Source of the DNA: Ramlibacter agri | GTDB lineage: Bacteria > Pseudomonadota > Gammaproteobacteria > Burkholderiales > Burkholderiaceae_C | DNA: 64,000 nucleotides | Direction: 5' to 3' | Assembly: GCF_012927085.1 (NCBI RefSeq) | Contig: NZ_JABBFX010000001.1 | Coordinates: forward strand, 3,720,001-3,784,000 | Shown: in pieces, positions 40,448 through 49,089 of the stretch | How positions within the stretch are numbered: the first letter of the stretch is position 1 | Layout: each line of letters starts with the position of its first letter | The notes under the pieces: model-generated | What the model saw: the letters and a program-made list of their open reading frames with translations, nothing else | Told to the model about the DNA's origin: nothing | Databases searched by the model: none | Made by a program: the position numbers and the translations under genes

Positions 40448-41212
40448 ATGCCGCGTACCGTGAAGTCTGCCGTGCGAGTGCTCGAAGTGCTGGAACTGTT
40501 CGACCGGCTCCAGCGGGAAGCGTCGGTCGGCGAGATCGCCCGCGAGCTGGGCTACCCGATCTCCAGCACCTCGATGCTGCTGGCCAACCTGTTCGAGCGC
40601 GGCTACCTGCGCCACGGCGCCGACCAGCGCTCCTACTTTCCTACGCCGCGCGTCACCTTGCTCGGCTCCTGGGTCGAGCCGCTGCTGACGCCGCAGGCCG
40701 AAGTGATGCGGATGATGGCGGAACTGGGCGAAGCCACCGGCGAAACCATCATCCTCGCCGCGCCCACGCGCGACCAGGCGCAATACCTGCACGTCGTGCC
40801 GGCCACCACCACGATGCGGATGCACGTCGGGCCCGGCACCATGCGGCCGCTGGTGGCCTCGGGCCTCGGCCGCGTCCTGCTGTCGACGATGAGCGAGGAC
40901 AAGGTGCGGCAACTTGTGCTGCGCCACAACGATGGCCCGCTGGCGGCGGAGGAAGGCCGCGTGAGCCTGGCCGCGCTGCAGCGAGAGTTGTCCGGGATCC
41001 GCGCGCGCGGCCATGCCGTGGTGCTGCGCGGCGTGACGCCCGGCGCCGGCCTCGTCGGCATGTTGCTGCCCATGGAGCTGGGCGGCTTGCCGCTGGCCGT
41101 GGGCATCGGCGGCTGGGCGCGCGAGATGCGCGCACGCCAGCAGGAATACGTGGACCTGCTGCGCAACGCCGTGGACCGCCACTTGCGCCCGCACGTGCGT
41201 TCGGCCGCCTGA
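40448..41212 (+). CDS. IclR-family transcriptional regulator
   Basis: 254 aa from ATG 40448 (GAGGAA upstream; the longer reading from 40370 overlaps the operator). Winged helix: TVKSAVRVLEVLELFDRLQREASVGEIARELGYPISSTSMLLANLFERGYL, then the effector domain (about 75-250) with RPLVASGLGRVLLSTM and the ligand-pocket-like MLLPMELGGLPLAVGIGG. IclR regulators bind organic acids and control divergent catabolic genes. Its place beside the nested operator and at the head of the rightward genes suggests it controls both directions and itself. Confidence 0.92.
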   Translation: MPRTVKSAVRVLEVLELFDRLQREASVGEIARELGYPISSTSMLLANLFERGYLRHGADQRSYFPTPRVTLLGSWVEPLLTPQAEVMRMMAELGEATGETIILAAPTRDQAQYLHVVPATTTMRMHVGPGTMRPLVASGLGRVLLSTMSEDKVRQLVLRHNDGPLAAEEGRVSLAALQRELSGIRARGHAVVLRGVTPGAGLVGMLLPMELGGLPLAVGIGGWAREMRARQQEYVDLLRNAVDRHLRPHVRSAA

Positions 41213-41230
41213 CAACCCGGAGCAAGCACC

Positions 41231-42400
41231 ATGGACGGTTTCCAGTACCTCTCGGCTCGCAGCAAGTTGCTTTGCCGCCCCGGCGCCATCGCCGCGCTGG
41301 CCGAAGAAGCGGCCGCGCTCGGCACGCGGCGCCTGATGCTGGTGAGCGGCTCGCGCTCGGCGCGCGGCGATGCGGCGCAGGCAGTGCGTGCCGCGCTCGG
41401 TGGCTTGCTGGCCGCCGAGTGGACCGAGATCCCGCAACATTCCGGCGTGGACGCCGTCACGGCGCTGGCCGCGCAGGCGCACGAGCAGCGCATCGACGGC
41501 TTCGTTGCCGTCGGCGGCGGCAGCGCGTCCGACAGCGCCAAGGCCGCGGCCATCCTGCTGGCCGAAGGCGGCACGCTGCAGGAGCACGCCAACGTCTTCT
41601 ACCCGCCGGACCGCTACCTGCAGAAGGTGCTGCCGGCGCCCAAGCTGCCGATCATCGCGGTGCCGACGACGCTGTCGGCCGCCGAAGTGACGCCCGGCCT
41701 CGGCATCCGCGACGCCCAGGGCCACAAGCTGGTGTTCTGGGACGCGAACGTGGTGCCGCGCCTGATCGTGCTCGATGCGGCGGCCTGCGCCGACGTGCCC
41801 GCCAGCCTGCTGGCCAGCACCGGCATGAACGCGCTGGCCCACTGCGTCGAAGGCATGTACTCGCGGGTGCGCAACCCGATTTCGGAAGGCCTCGCGCTGC
41901 AGGGCATCCGGCTGCTGCACGCGGCGCTGCCCCGGGTGGTGGCGAACGCGGCGGACACCGAGGCGCGTGAACAGGCGCTGGTTGGCGCCTACGTGAGCGG
42001 TCTCGTGATCAGCAATGCCCGCGTCGGCATCCACCACGGCGTCTGCCACGGCCTCGGCTCGCTGGGTGGCCTGGCGCACGGCGTGGCGAACTCCATCCTG
42101 CTGCCGCATGCGATGCGCTTCAACCGTCTCGCGGCGAGCGGTCCGCTCGCACTGGCGGCGCAGGCGCTGGGCGCGGACACGCCCGGCCTCACGCCGGTGC
42201 AGGCGGCCGATGCCGCGATCACCGAAGTCGAGGCGCTGCAACGGCGCATCGGCGTGCCGCTGCGCCTGCGCGACGCCGGCCTGGACCGCGCTCTGTTGCC
42301 GCGCCTGGCGCACGGTGCCATGTCCGACCGCGGCCTCTACTTCAATCCGCGGCTGGCCTGCGAAGCCGAAGTGCTGGAGCTGCTGGAGGCTGCATGGTGA
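41231..42400 (+). CDS. Iron-containing (type III) alcohol dehydrogenase
   Basis: 389 aa. Fe-ADH features: VGGGSASDSAKAAAILL (nucleotide-binding GGGS), PIIAVPTTLSAAEVTPG, metal ligands in STGMNALAHCVEGMYS and HHGVCHGLGSLGGLAHGVANSILLPHAMRFN. Overall layout also resembles maleylacetate reductases of this superfamily, so a keto-acid reductase role is possible. 18 bp after the regulator gene; overlaps meaB by 7 nt. Confidence 0.88.
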   Translation: MDGFQYLSARSKLLCRPGAIAALAEEAAALGTRRLMLVSGSRSARGDAAQAVRAALGGLLAAEWTEIPQHSGVDAVTALAAQAHEQRIDGFVAVGGGSASDSAKAAAILLAEGGTLQEHANVFYPPDRYLQKVLPAPKLPIIAVPTTLSAAEVTPGLGIRDAQGHKLVFWDANVVPRLIVLDAAACADVPASLLASTGMNALAHCVEGMYSRVRNPISEGLALQGIRLLHAALPRVVANAADTEAREQALVGAYVSGLVISNARVGIHHGVCHGLGSLGGLAHGVANSILLPHAMRFNRLAASGPLALAAQALGADTPGLTPVQAADAAITEVEALQRRIGVPLRLRDAGLDRALLPRLAHGAMSDRGLYFNPRLACEAEVLELLEAAW

Positions 42401-43407
42401 AGGCGGAGGCGAGCCAGGTGTTCGGCGACCTGCGCACAGGCCGGCCGCGTGCCTTCTCCCGCGCCATTTCCTGGGTGGAGAACGGTGCGCCGCAGGCCTC
42501 CGCGCTGCTGGAGCAGGTCTACGCGCAGGCGCCGCATCCCTGGGTGGTCGGCATCACGGGCGTCGGTGGCGCCGGCAAGAGCTCGCTGGTGCCGCATCTC
42601 GCGCGCCGGCTCGCCGAGGACGGCACCCGCATCGCCGTGCTGGCGGTGGACCCGTCGAGCCCGCTCACCGGCGGCGCGCTGCTGGGCGACCGCATCCGCG
42701 ACGCCAACGGCGAGCAGCACCCGCGCGTCTTCTTCCGCAGCGTGGCCACGCGAGGCGGGCAGGGCGGTTTGGCGACTTGCGTTGCCGACCTGGTGCGGGT
42801 CGCGGCCGCCGCCGGCCACGAGATCGTGCTGATCGAAACAGTGGGCGCCGGCCAATCCGAGCTGGGCATCCTGCAGGTGGCGCACACGGTGCTGCTGGTC
42901 AACGCGCCGGGCCTGGGCGACGACGTGCAGGCGCAGAAGGCCGGCGTGATGGAAGTGGCCGACGTGCTGGCCGTCAACAAGGCCGACCGTCCCGGCGCGC
43001 TGGACACCGCCGCTTCGCTGCGCCAGGCGCTGCAGCTATCCGAGCGCGAAGCGCATATGCGCCCGGGCGCCAACGCGCTGCCCGATGGCGCCGTGCACTG
43101 GCACCCGCCCGTGCTGGCGACCGTGGCGCTCACCGGGCAGGGCGTGCAGGAACTGTGCGACACGCTGCGCGAACACCGCGCGGTGCTCGAGCGCCAGGGC
43201 CGCCTGGCCGAACTGAACCGGCTGCACGACCTGCGCCGGATGCAGTCCTACTTCATGGAGGTGGTGCAGCAGCGGCTGCAGGCACGCATCGCCTCCCTGG
43301 CCCTGGCCGACCGGCTGGAAGCCGAACTCGCCGGCGGGCAGGGCGACCCGCTCGCCGCCGCCCGCCTGCTGGCCGACGCCGTCCTCGAAAACCAAGCTAC
43401 CCGATGA
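42394..43407 (+). CDS. meaB: MeaB/ArgK-type GTPase, B12-mutase chaperone
   Basis: 337 aa. G3E GTPase with Walker A GITGVGGAGKSS (about 53-64), VDPSSPLTGGALLGDRIRD, SVATRGGQGGLA, IETVGAGQSE and NKAD. MeaB gates adenosylcobalamin loading and protects acyl-CoA mutases from inactivation. Its presence ties the cobalamin mutase encoded 2 kb downstream to this operon, although two binding-protein genes separate them. Confidence 0.94.
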   Translation: MVKAEASQVFGDLRTGRPRAFSRAISWVENGAPQASALLEQVYAQAPHPWVVGITGVGGAGKSSLVPHLARRLAEDGTRIAVLAVDPSSPLTGGALLGDRIRDANGEQHPRVFFRSVATRGGQGGLATCVADLVRVAAAAGHEIVLIETVGAGQSELGILQVAHTVLLVNAPGLGDDVQAQKAGVMEVADVLAVNKADRPGALDTAASLRQALQLSEREAHMRPGANALPDGAVHWHPPVLATVALTGQGVQELCDTLREHRAVLERQGRLAELNRLHDLRRMQSYFMEVVQQRLQARIASLALADRLEAELAGGQGDPLAAARLLADAVLENQATR

Positions 43408-43420
43408 AGGAGACAAGCCC

Positions 43421-44410
43421 ATGAACCCGCAGATCACGCGCCGTCGCGCGCTCGCGCTCTCCTCCGGCACCGCGCTCGCCGCGCTGCTGCCCGCCCTGGC
43501 CCGCGCGCAGGCGCCGAACTGGCCCACGCGCCCGGTCAAGATGATCGTGCCGTTCTCGGCCGGCTCGGGCACCGACCTGCTGGCCCGCGTGCTGGCCGAC
43601 CAGATGACGAAGAGCACCGGCCAGGGCTTCATCGTCGACAACAAGCAGGGCGCCGACGGCATCATCGGCACCGACCTGATCGTGAAGGCCGCGCCGGACG
43701 GCTACACGCTGGGCGTGATCCCCTCCAGCCCGATCGTGATGAACCCGGCGCTGTACAAGAGCATGCCCTTCGACCCGGCCAAGGACCTGATCCCCGTGGC
43801 CAACATCGCCAGCGTGGGCTGCGTGCTGGGCGTGCAGCCGGACCTGCCGATCAGGAACGTCCAGGACCTGGTGGCCTACGCCAAGGCCAATCCGGGCAAG
43901 CTCAATTACGCCGCGGGCTCGACCTTCACCCACCTGGCCGGCGAGATGTTCAAGCACATCAGCGGCACCGACATGGTGGCGGTGCCGTACAAGGGCACGG
44001 CGCCGCAGGTCACGGCCATGCTGGGCAAGGAGGTGCAGGTGATCTTCGATCCCTTCCTCGGCGTGCAGCACTTCAAGGCCGGCAAGTTCCGCGCGCTGGC
44101 CGTCACCGGTTCGCGCCGCTCCAGCGTGTTCCCGGAGCTGCCCACGCTGGCCGAGGCCGGCCTCCCAGGCTACGAAGTGCAGACCTGGATCGGCGTGTTC
44201 GCGCCGGTGGGCACGCCCAAGCCCATCGTCGACCAGCTCTATCGCGAAACGAACCGCATCTTCGCGCTGCCGGAATCGAAGCAGAAGCTGGCAGAGCTTT
44301 CCTACGACGCGCTGCCCGACACGCCGGAACAGTTCCAGCAGCGCATCGCCGCCGACACCGCGCGCTGGGCGAAGACGGTGAAGGACTCCAACTTCGCCGT
44401 CAACAAGTAA
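43421..44410 (+). CDS. Bug-family (TctC-like) solute-binding protein 1
   Basis: 329 aa. Signal ITRRRALALSSGTALAALLPALARAQ (twin Arg present), then the Bug pattern WPTRPVKMIVPFSAGSGTDLLARVLADQM, NKQGADGIIGTDLIVKAAPDGYTL, VPYKGTAPQVTAML and TLAEAGLPGYEVQTWIGVFAP. Bug proteins bind carboxylic acids in the periplasm, normally for TctAB transporters; no tctA/tctB lies in the window. Strong AAGGAGAC ribosome site. Confidence 0.92.
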   Translation: MNPQITRRRALALSSGTALAALLPALARAQAPNWPTRPVKMIVPFSAGSGTDLLARVLADQMTKSTGQGFIVDNKQGADGIIGTDLIVKAAPDGYTLGVIPSSPIVMNPALYKSMPFDPAKDLIPVANIASVGCVLGVQPDLPIRNVQDLVAYAKANPGKLNYAAGSTFTHLAGEMFKHISGTDMVAVPYKGTAPQVTAMLGKEVQVIFDPFLGVQHFKAGKFRALAVTGSRRSSVFPELPTLAEAGLPGYEVQTWIGVFAPVGTPKPIVDQLYRETNRIFALPESKQKLAELSYDALPDTPEQFQQRIAADTARWAKTVKDSNFAVNK

Positions 44411-44420
44411 GGAGACGAGC

Positions 44421-45392
44421 ATGGACCGCAAACACTTCCTGCGCGGCGCCGCCGGCGCGGTGCTGGCCCTGGCCGCGGGCTTCGCGCAGGGCGCCGATGC
44501 CTGGCCGAGCCGGCCGATCCGCATGATCGTGCCGCTGGCGCCCGGTGGCGGCACCGACGTCGCGGCCCGCGTGGTGGCGCAGTACCTCGGCGAAGCGCTG
44601 GGCCAGCCCATCATCATCGACAACCGCGTCGGCGCCAACGGCGTGGTCGGCATCAACGAGGCGGCCAGGGCCGCGCCCGACGGCTACACCTTCGTGATCG
44701 GTTCGTCGACCACGCTGGCGGCGAACAAGTTCCTGTACAAGTCCGCAGCCAGCATGGACCCCTTCAAGGAGTTCGCGCCGCTGGCCATCCTGGGCACGAT
44801 CGACTTCGCGCTGATGGTGCCGGCGTCCTCGAACTACCACACGGTCAAGGACCTGGTGGCGGCGGCCAAGGCGGCGCCGGGCAAGCTCAGTTACGGCTAC
44901 GGCACCAGCGCCGCGCTGCTGTGCGGCGAGATGTTCAACGGCGTCGCCGGCGTGGACATCATGAAGGTGGCGTACAAGGGCTCGCCGCAGTCCCTGACCG
45001 ACCTGGCCGCCGACCGCGTGCAGCTGGTGTGCGACCCGCTCGGCACCAGCATGGGCCTGATCAAGGCCGGCAAGCTGCGGCCGCTGGCGATCACCAGCAA
45101 GAACCGCAACAAGCTGGACCTGAACGTGCCGACCATGGCCGAGGCCGGCCTGCCGATGGAGCACGAGACCTGGGCCGGGTTCTTCGTGCCGGCCGGCGTT
45201 CCCAAGGAGATCGTGCAGCGTTACAGCACCGAGATCGTGAAGATCATGAGCCGCCCCGACGTGCAGCAGAAGATCTTCGAGACCGGTTTCGTGCCCAAGC
45301 AGGTCGGCGCCGAGGAGTTCGGCGCCATCCATCGCCGCGACTACGTGCGCATGGAAGAACTGATCAAGTCCGCCGGCATCGCGCTGGAATAG
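44421..45392 (+). CDS. Bug-family (TctC-like) solute-binding protein 2
   Basis: 323 aa. Signal peptide to about residue 25; WPSRPIRMIVPLAPGGGTDVAARVVAQYL, DNRVGANGVVGINEAARAAPDGYTF, VAYKGSPQSLTDL, TMAEAGLPMEHETWAGFFVPAG. It is a divergent tandem paralogue of the preceding gene (10 bp gap, AAGGAGAC ribosome site), so the two may bind different pathway compounds. Confidence 0.92.
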   Translation: MDRKHFLRGAAGAVLALAAGFAQGADAWPSRPIRMIVPLAPGGGTDVAARVVAQYLGEALGQPIIIDNRVGANGVVGINEAARAAPDGYTFVIGSSTTLAANKFLYKSAASMDPFKEFAPLAILGTIDFALMVPASSNYHTVKDLVAAAKAAPGKLSYGYGTSAALLCGEMFNGVAGVDIMKVAYKGSPQSLTDLAADRVQLVCDPLGTSMGLIKAGKLRPLAITSKNRNKLDLNVPTMAEAGLPMEHETWAGFFVPAGVPKEIVQRYSTEIVKIMSRPDVQQKIFETGFVPKQVGAEEFGAIHRRDYVRMEELIKSAGIALE

Positions 45393-45405
45393 AGAAGGAG
45401 AGGAC

Positions 45406-47103
45406 ATGGGTTCATCCACCCGGCCGGCCCGCGTGCCGCCGCCCCCCGCCGAGAACTACGAAGCCTGGCTGCAGCGCCACCAGGAGGAACTGCGCGATTC
45501 GCGCAAGAAATCCTTCGAGACGCCCGCCGGCATCCCGGTCGAAACGCTGTACACGCCCGAGCACTTGCAGCACGAGGGCTGGGACTACCAGCGCGACGTC
45601 GGCTACCCTGGCCAGGCGCCCTACACCCGCGGCTTCACGCCCGGCGGCTACCGCAGCCAGCTGTGGAAGATGGAGATGTATGCGGGCTTCGGCTCCGCCG
45701 AGGAAGCCAACCAGCGCTATCGCTACCTGATGTCCCAGGGCAGCACCGGCGGCATCTCGATCGCGCTGGACCTGCCGACGCAGGTCGGCTACGACTCGGA
45801 TCACCCGATGGCGCGCGACGAGGTGGGCCAGATCGGCGTGGCGCTCACCTCGCTCGACGACGTGGAGCGGGTGTTCGACGGCATCCCGCTGGAGAAGGTG
45901 GGCCACATCTTCTCCACCGCCAACGCCATCGGACCGATCGTCTGCGCCTGGCTGATCGCGCTGTACGAGAAGCGCGGCACGCCCACCGGCGACTGCATCG
46001 TGCAGCTGCAGAACGACCCGATCAAGGAATACGTGGCGCGCGGCACGCAGTTCCTGCCGATCGAGGCGGCCGTCAAGCTGTCCTGCGACATGATCGAGTT
46101 CTGCCGCACCGCCGCCCCCGAGTGGCTGCCGATTTCGGTGTCCGGCTCGCACATGAAGCAGGCCGGCGCCACCTGCGTGCAGGAAGCGGCGTTCACCATC
46201 TGCAATGCCATCGCCTACGTCGAGACCTGCCTGGAGCGTGGCATGAAGATCGACGACTTCGGCCACGTGCTTGAGCTGCACTTCTGCACGGAGATGGACT
46301 TCTTCGACGAGGTGGCGAAATATCGCGCCACCCGCAAGGTGTGGACGAAGCTCGTGCGCGAGCGCTTCGGCGGCACCACCGAGCGCTCGCAGCATTTCCG
46401 CCTGCATGCCGCCACCTCGGGCCGGCCGCTGACGGCGCAGCAACCGCTGAACAACATCGCCCGCATCACCCTGCAGGCACTGGCGCAGATCCTGGGCGGC
46501 TGCGAGCAGACCCGCACCGCGTCCTTCGACGAAGCGCTGGGCATCCCCACGCAGGAAGCGGCGCGCACCTCGATCCGCACCAACCAGATCATCGGCTACG
46601 AAAGCGGCATCCCCGACACGGTGGATCCGCTGGGCGGCTCCTATTTCGTGGAGCACCTGACGCTCACCTACGAGCGGGAGATCGAGGCCATCATCCGCCA
46701 GGTCGACGCCATGGGGGGCGCGCTGGCCGCGGTGCACGACGGCTTCTACCAGCGCGCACTGGCGCAGGGCGCCTACCGCGAGGCCTGCGCCATCGAGAGC
46801 GGCGAGCAGGTGGTGGTGGGCGTCAACCGCTTCCAGTCCGACGAGGCGCAGCCGGTGCCGACTTTCAAGCTCGACCCGGGCGCCGCGGAGCGGCAGGTGG
46901 CGAAGCTGCGCGCGGTGCGCGAGCGGCGCGATGCCGCCGAGGTGCAGCGCACCCTGGCGCGGCTGCGCGAAGACTGCAAGGCCGGTGTCAACGTGATGCC
47001 CGCCGTGCTCGCCGCCGTCAAGGCCTACGCCACCATCGGCGAGATCGCCGACGTCTGGCGGGACGCCTTCGGCACCTATGTTCCCGAAGCAGTGAGGTTC
47101 TGA
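45406..47103 (+). CDS. B12-dependent acyl-CoA mutase, large (substrate) subunit
   Basis: 565 aa, the TIM-barrel half of the methylmalonyl-CoA mutase family, which moves a thioester group by a radical mechanism. Conserved: [33 protein letters not shown]. Tyr92 (MYAGF), Arg212 (ARGTQF) and His249 (GSHM) occupy the places of Tyr89, Arg207 and His244 of Propionibacterium MCM. Elsewhere the pocket departs from the family: YPTM is TPGG, RPWTxRQ is QLWKMEM, SGYHM is SGSHM, and QSLHTN is EQTRTA. The substrate is therefore uncertain; 2-hydroxyisobutyryl-CoA and isobutyryl-CoA mutases differ at Tyr/Arg. The B12 domain is a separate gene overlapping by 1 nt. Confidence 0.88.
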   Translation: MGSSTRPARVPPPPAENYEAWLQRHQEELRDSRKKSFETPAGIPVETLYTPEHLQHEGWDYQRDVGYPGQAPYTRGFTPGGYRSQLWKMEMYAGFGSAEEANQRYRYLMSQGSTGGISIALDLPTQVGYDSDHPMARDEVGQIGVALTSLDDVERVFDGIPLEKVGHIFSTANAIGPIVCAWLIALYEKRGTPTGDCIVQLQNDPIKEYVARGTQFLPIEAAVKLSCDMIEFCRTAAPEWLPISVSGSHMKQAGATCVQEAAFTICNAIAYVETCLERGMKIDDFGHVLELHFCTEMDFFDEVAKYRATRKVWTKLVRERFGGTTERSQHFRLHAATSGRPLTAQQPLNNIARITLQALAQILGGCEQTRTASFDEALGIPTQEAARTSIRTNQIIGYESGIPDTVDPLGGSYFVEHLTLTYEREIEAIIRQVDAMGGALAAVHDGFYQRALAQGAYREACAIESGEQVVVGVNRFQSDEAQPVPTFKLDPGAAERQVAKLRAVRERRDAAEVQRTLARLREDCKAGVNVMPAVLAAVKAYATIGEIADVWRDAFGTYVPEAVRF

Positions 47104-47543
47104 TGCAGCTCGTGCCAGACAACAAGCAGCGGCCCCTGCGGGTGGTCCTGACCAAGGTGGGCCTGGACGGCCACGACCGCGGCGTGAAGGTGATCGCGCA
47201 GGCGCTGCGCGACGCCGGCATGGAGGTGATCTACGCCGGCCTGCGCCGCACGCCCGAGGACATCGCACGCATCGTGCTGGAGGAGGACGCCGACGTGCTG
47301 GGCCTGTCCATCCTCTCCGGCGCCGTGGTGCCGCTGACGCGCCGCGTGCTGGAAGCGCTGCATGCGCAGCAGGTGAACGACGTGGTGCTGGTGGTGGGCG
47401 GCATCGTGCCCGAGCCGGCGCGCGAGGAGCTGAAAAGCCTGGGCGTGCAGGGCGTGTTCACGCCGGGCACCTCGCTCACGCAGATCGTCGCTTACATCCG
47501 CGCCAGCGTGCCCGCCGAGCGCAGCTACCAGGAGGCCAAGTGA
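47103..47543 (+). CDS. B12-binding subunit of the acyl-CoA mutase
   Basis: 146 aa. Rossmann-like cobalamin domain: [19 protein letters not shown] with His24 as the lower axial Co ligand (DxHxxG), [25 protein letters not shown] and [14 protein letters not shown]. It pairs with the large subunit encoded just upstream (TGATG overlap) to make an AlaBeta-type split mutase like 2-hydroxyisobutyryl-CoA mutase. Confidence 0.95.
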   Translation: MQLVPDNKQRPLRVVLTKVGLDGHDRGVKVIAQALRDAGMEVIYAGLRRTPEDIARIVLEEDADVLGLSILSGAVVPLTRRVLEALHAQQVNDVVLVVGGIVPEPAREELKSLGVQGVFTPGTSLTQIVAYIRASVPAERSYQEAK

Positions 47544-48697
47544 AAGGGCAGGACGTTTATGTCACCGGCGTCGGGTTCCATCCCTTCGGCCGCTTTCCCG
47601 ACAAGTCGCTCAAGACGCTGGCGGCGACCGCCGCGCTCGGCGCCCTGGACGACGCCGGCATCAGCGTGCGCGAGCTCGATGCGGCCATCTGCGCCAACGC
47701 CTATGCGGGCCTCCTGAACAACCAGGAGTCCATCCGCGGCGAGACGTGGCTGCGCGGCATCGGCCTGGGCGGTGTCCCGGTGATGAACGTGGAGAACGCC
47801 TGCGCCAGCGGCAGCACCGCGGTGCACCTGGCCTGCATGGGCATTGCCAGCGGCAACTACGACACCGTGCTGGTGGTGGGCGCCGAGAAGATGTTCGTCA
47901 ACGACACCGGCCGCGCGCTGGCCGCGCTGGCGAATTCGGCCGACACCGAAGTCATGGGCAACATCGGCCTGCAGTTTTCGGCGGTGGACGCGATCCGCGT
48001 GCGCGAGATGATGGCCGAGGAGGAGGTGGGCGCCGAGGCCTTCGAATGGGTCACGGTGAAGAACCACGAGCACGCCGTGAGCAACCCGATCGCGCAGTAT
48101 CGCAAGCCGGTGACGATGGAGCAGGTGCGGGCCTCGCGCATGATCGCCGACCCGATCCGCCTGTTCATGTGCAGCGCCATCTCGGACGGCGCCGCCGCGC
48201 TGGTGCTTTCGAGCAAGCCGGGGCGCGGCAAGGTGCGCGTGCGCGCGAGCGCGCTGGCGTCCTCGCCCTGGCGGCTGGATGCGGGCGCGCTGCCCGGGCC
48301 GACGATGGCCGCCGACAAGGCCTATGCGCAGGCTGGCGTCGCGCCTTCGGACCTGCACCTGGCCGAGGTGCACGACGCGGTCTCGCCGGCCGAACTGATG
48401 CACTACCGCGAGCTGCGCCTGTGCAGCGAAGGCGAGGTGGCGAAGCTGGTGGCCGAGAAGGCAACCGCGCTGGGCGGCCGCCTGCCGGTGAACACCAGCG
48501 GCGGCCTCAACTCGCGCGGCCACCCGGTGGGCGCCACCGGCGTGGCGCAGCTGATCGAACTGACGCTGCAGCTGCGCGGCGATGCGGGCCCGCGCCAGGT
48601 GCCGGGCGCCAGGCTCGCGCTGGCCCACAACTCCGGCGGCTGGATCGGCGAGGACCCCGCCGTCAGCGCCGTCCACATCCTCGAAGGTTCCCGCTGA
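47540..48697 (+). CDS. Thiolase-superfamily protein (SCP2/Ltp-like)
   Basis: 385 aa. Thiolase fold with nucleophile Cys88 in [13 protein letters not shown], and C-terminal [17 protein letters not shown]. The SCP2-thiolase motif HDCF reads HDAV (His278, Ala280), so the second catalytic Cys is missing, and the final segment is AHNSGGWIG without Cys. It is adjacent to a DUF35 partner, as in the Ltp2-type retro-aldolases of steroid side-chain degradation. It may cleave a beta-hydroxyacyl-CoA or act as a variant thiolase. ATGA overlap with the B12 subunit gene. Confidence 0.85.
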   Translation: MKGQDVYVTGVGFHPFGRFPDKSLKTLAATAALGALDDAGISVRELDAAICANAYAGLLNNQESIRGETWLRGIGLGGVPVMNVENACASGSTAVHLACMGIASGNYDTVLVVGAEKMFVNDTGRALAALANSADTEVMGNIGLQFSAVDAIRVREMMAEEEVGAEAFEWVTVKNHEHAVSNPIAQYRKPVTMEQVRASRMIADPIRLFMCSAISDGAAALVLSSKPGRGKVRVRASALASSPWRLDAGALPGPTMAADKAYAQAGVAPSDLHLAEVHDAVSPAELMHYRELRLCSEGEVAKLVAEKATALGGRLPVNTSGGLNSRGHPVGATGVAQLIELTLQLRGDAGPRQVPGARLALAHNSGGWIGEDPAVSAVHILEGSR

Positions 48698-49089
48698 TGC
48701 AGAAGACCAATCCCTCCCTCTTCTTCCTGGAAGGCGAGGCGCCGGGCGCGCCGGGCCTCAAGGGTTCGCGCTGTCCGGCCTGCGGCCAGACCGTGTTGTT
48801 GCAGATCGCCGCCTGCCCGCGCTGCGGCGGGCGCGCGCTGGAAACCGTCTGCATCGGCCAGCGGGCGACTCTGGGCGAATCGGCCGAGGTGTTCCACTCG
48901 GTCGACGGCTTCGATGCGCCGTATTTCATCGGCGCCATCGCCACGGAGCAGGGGCCGCATACCTTCGCGCCGATTGCGGCCAAGCCGGGCACCGAGCTGC
49001 GTGCAGGCATGCCGCTGCGCTTCAGGCTGCTGGAGCGCGCCGACGGCCGCATCGGCTTCGCCTACGCCCCGCTGGAGCAGGCCGCATGA
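48697..49089 (+). CDS. DUF35 Zn-ribbon/OB-fold protein, thiolase partner
   Basis: 130 aa. Rubredoxin-like zinc ribbon Cys26-x2-Cys29, Cys40-x2-Cys43 (SRCPACG, AACPRCG), then an OB fold (about 52-120). Members form complexes with thiolase-like enzymes and contribute to acyl-CoA binding. Overlaps the thiolase stop by 1 nt and the ligase start by 4 nt. Confidence 0.9.
   Translation: MQKTNPSLFFLEGEAPGAPGLKGSRCPACGQTVLLQIAACPRCGGRALETVCIGQRATLGESAEVFHSVDGFDAPYFIGAIATEQGPHTFAPIAAKPGTELRAGMPLRFRLLERADGRIGFAYAPLEQAA

Noticed and set aside
45406..47103. Ordinary methylmalonyl-CoA mutase of propionate metabolism
   Set aside because: Most substrate-pocket signatures differ from MCM, the B12 domain is separate, and there is no epimerase or propionyl-CoA carboxylase nearby. 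The family is kept but the specific name is not.
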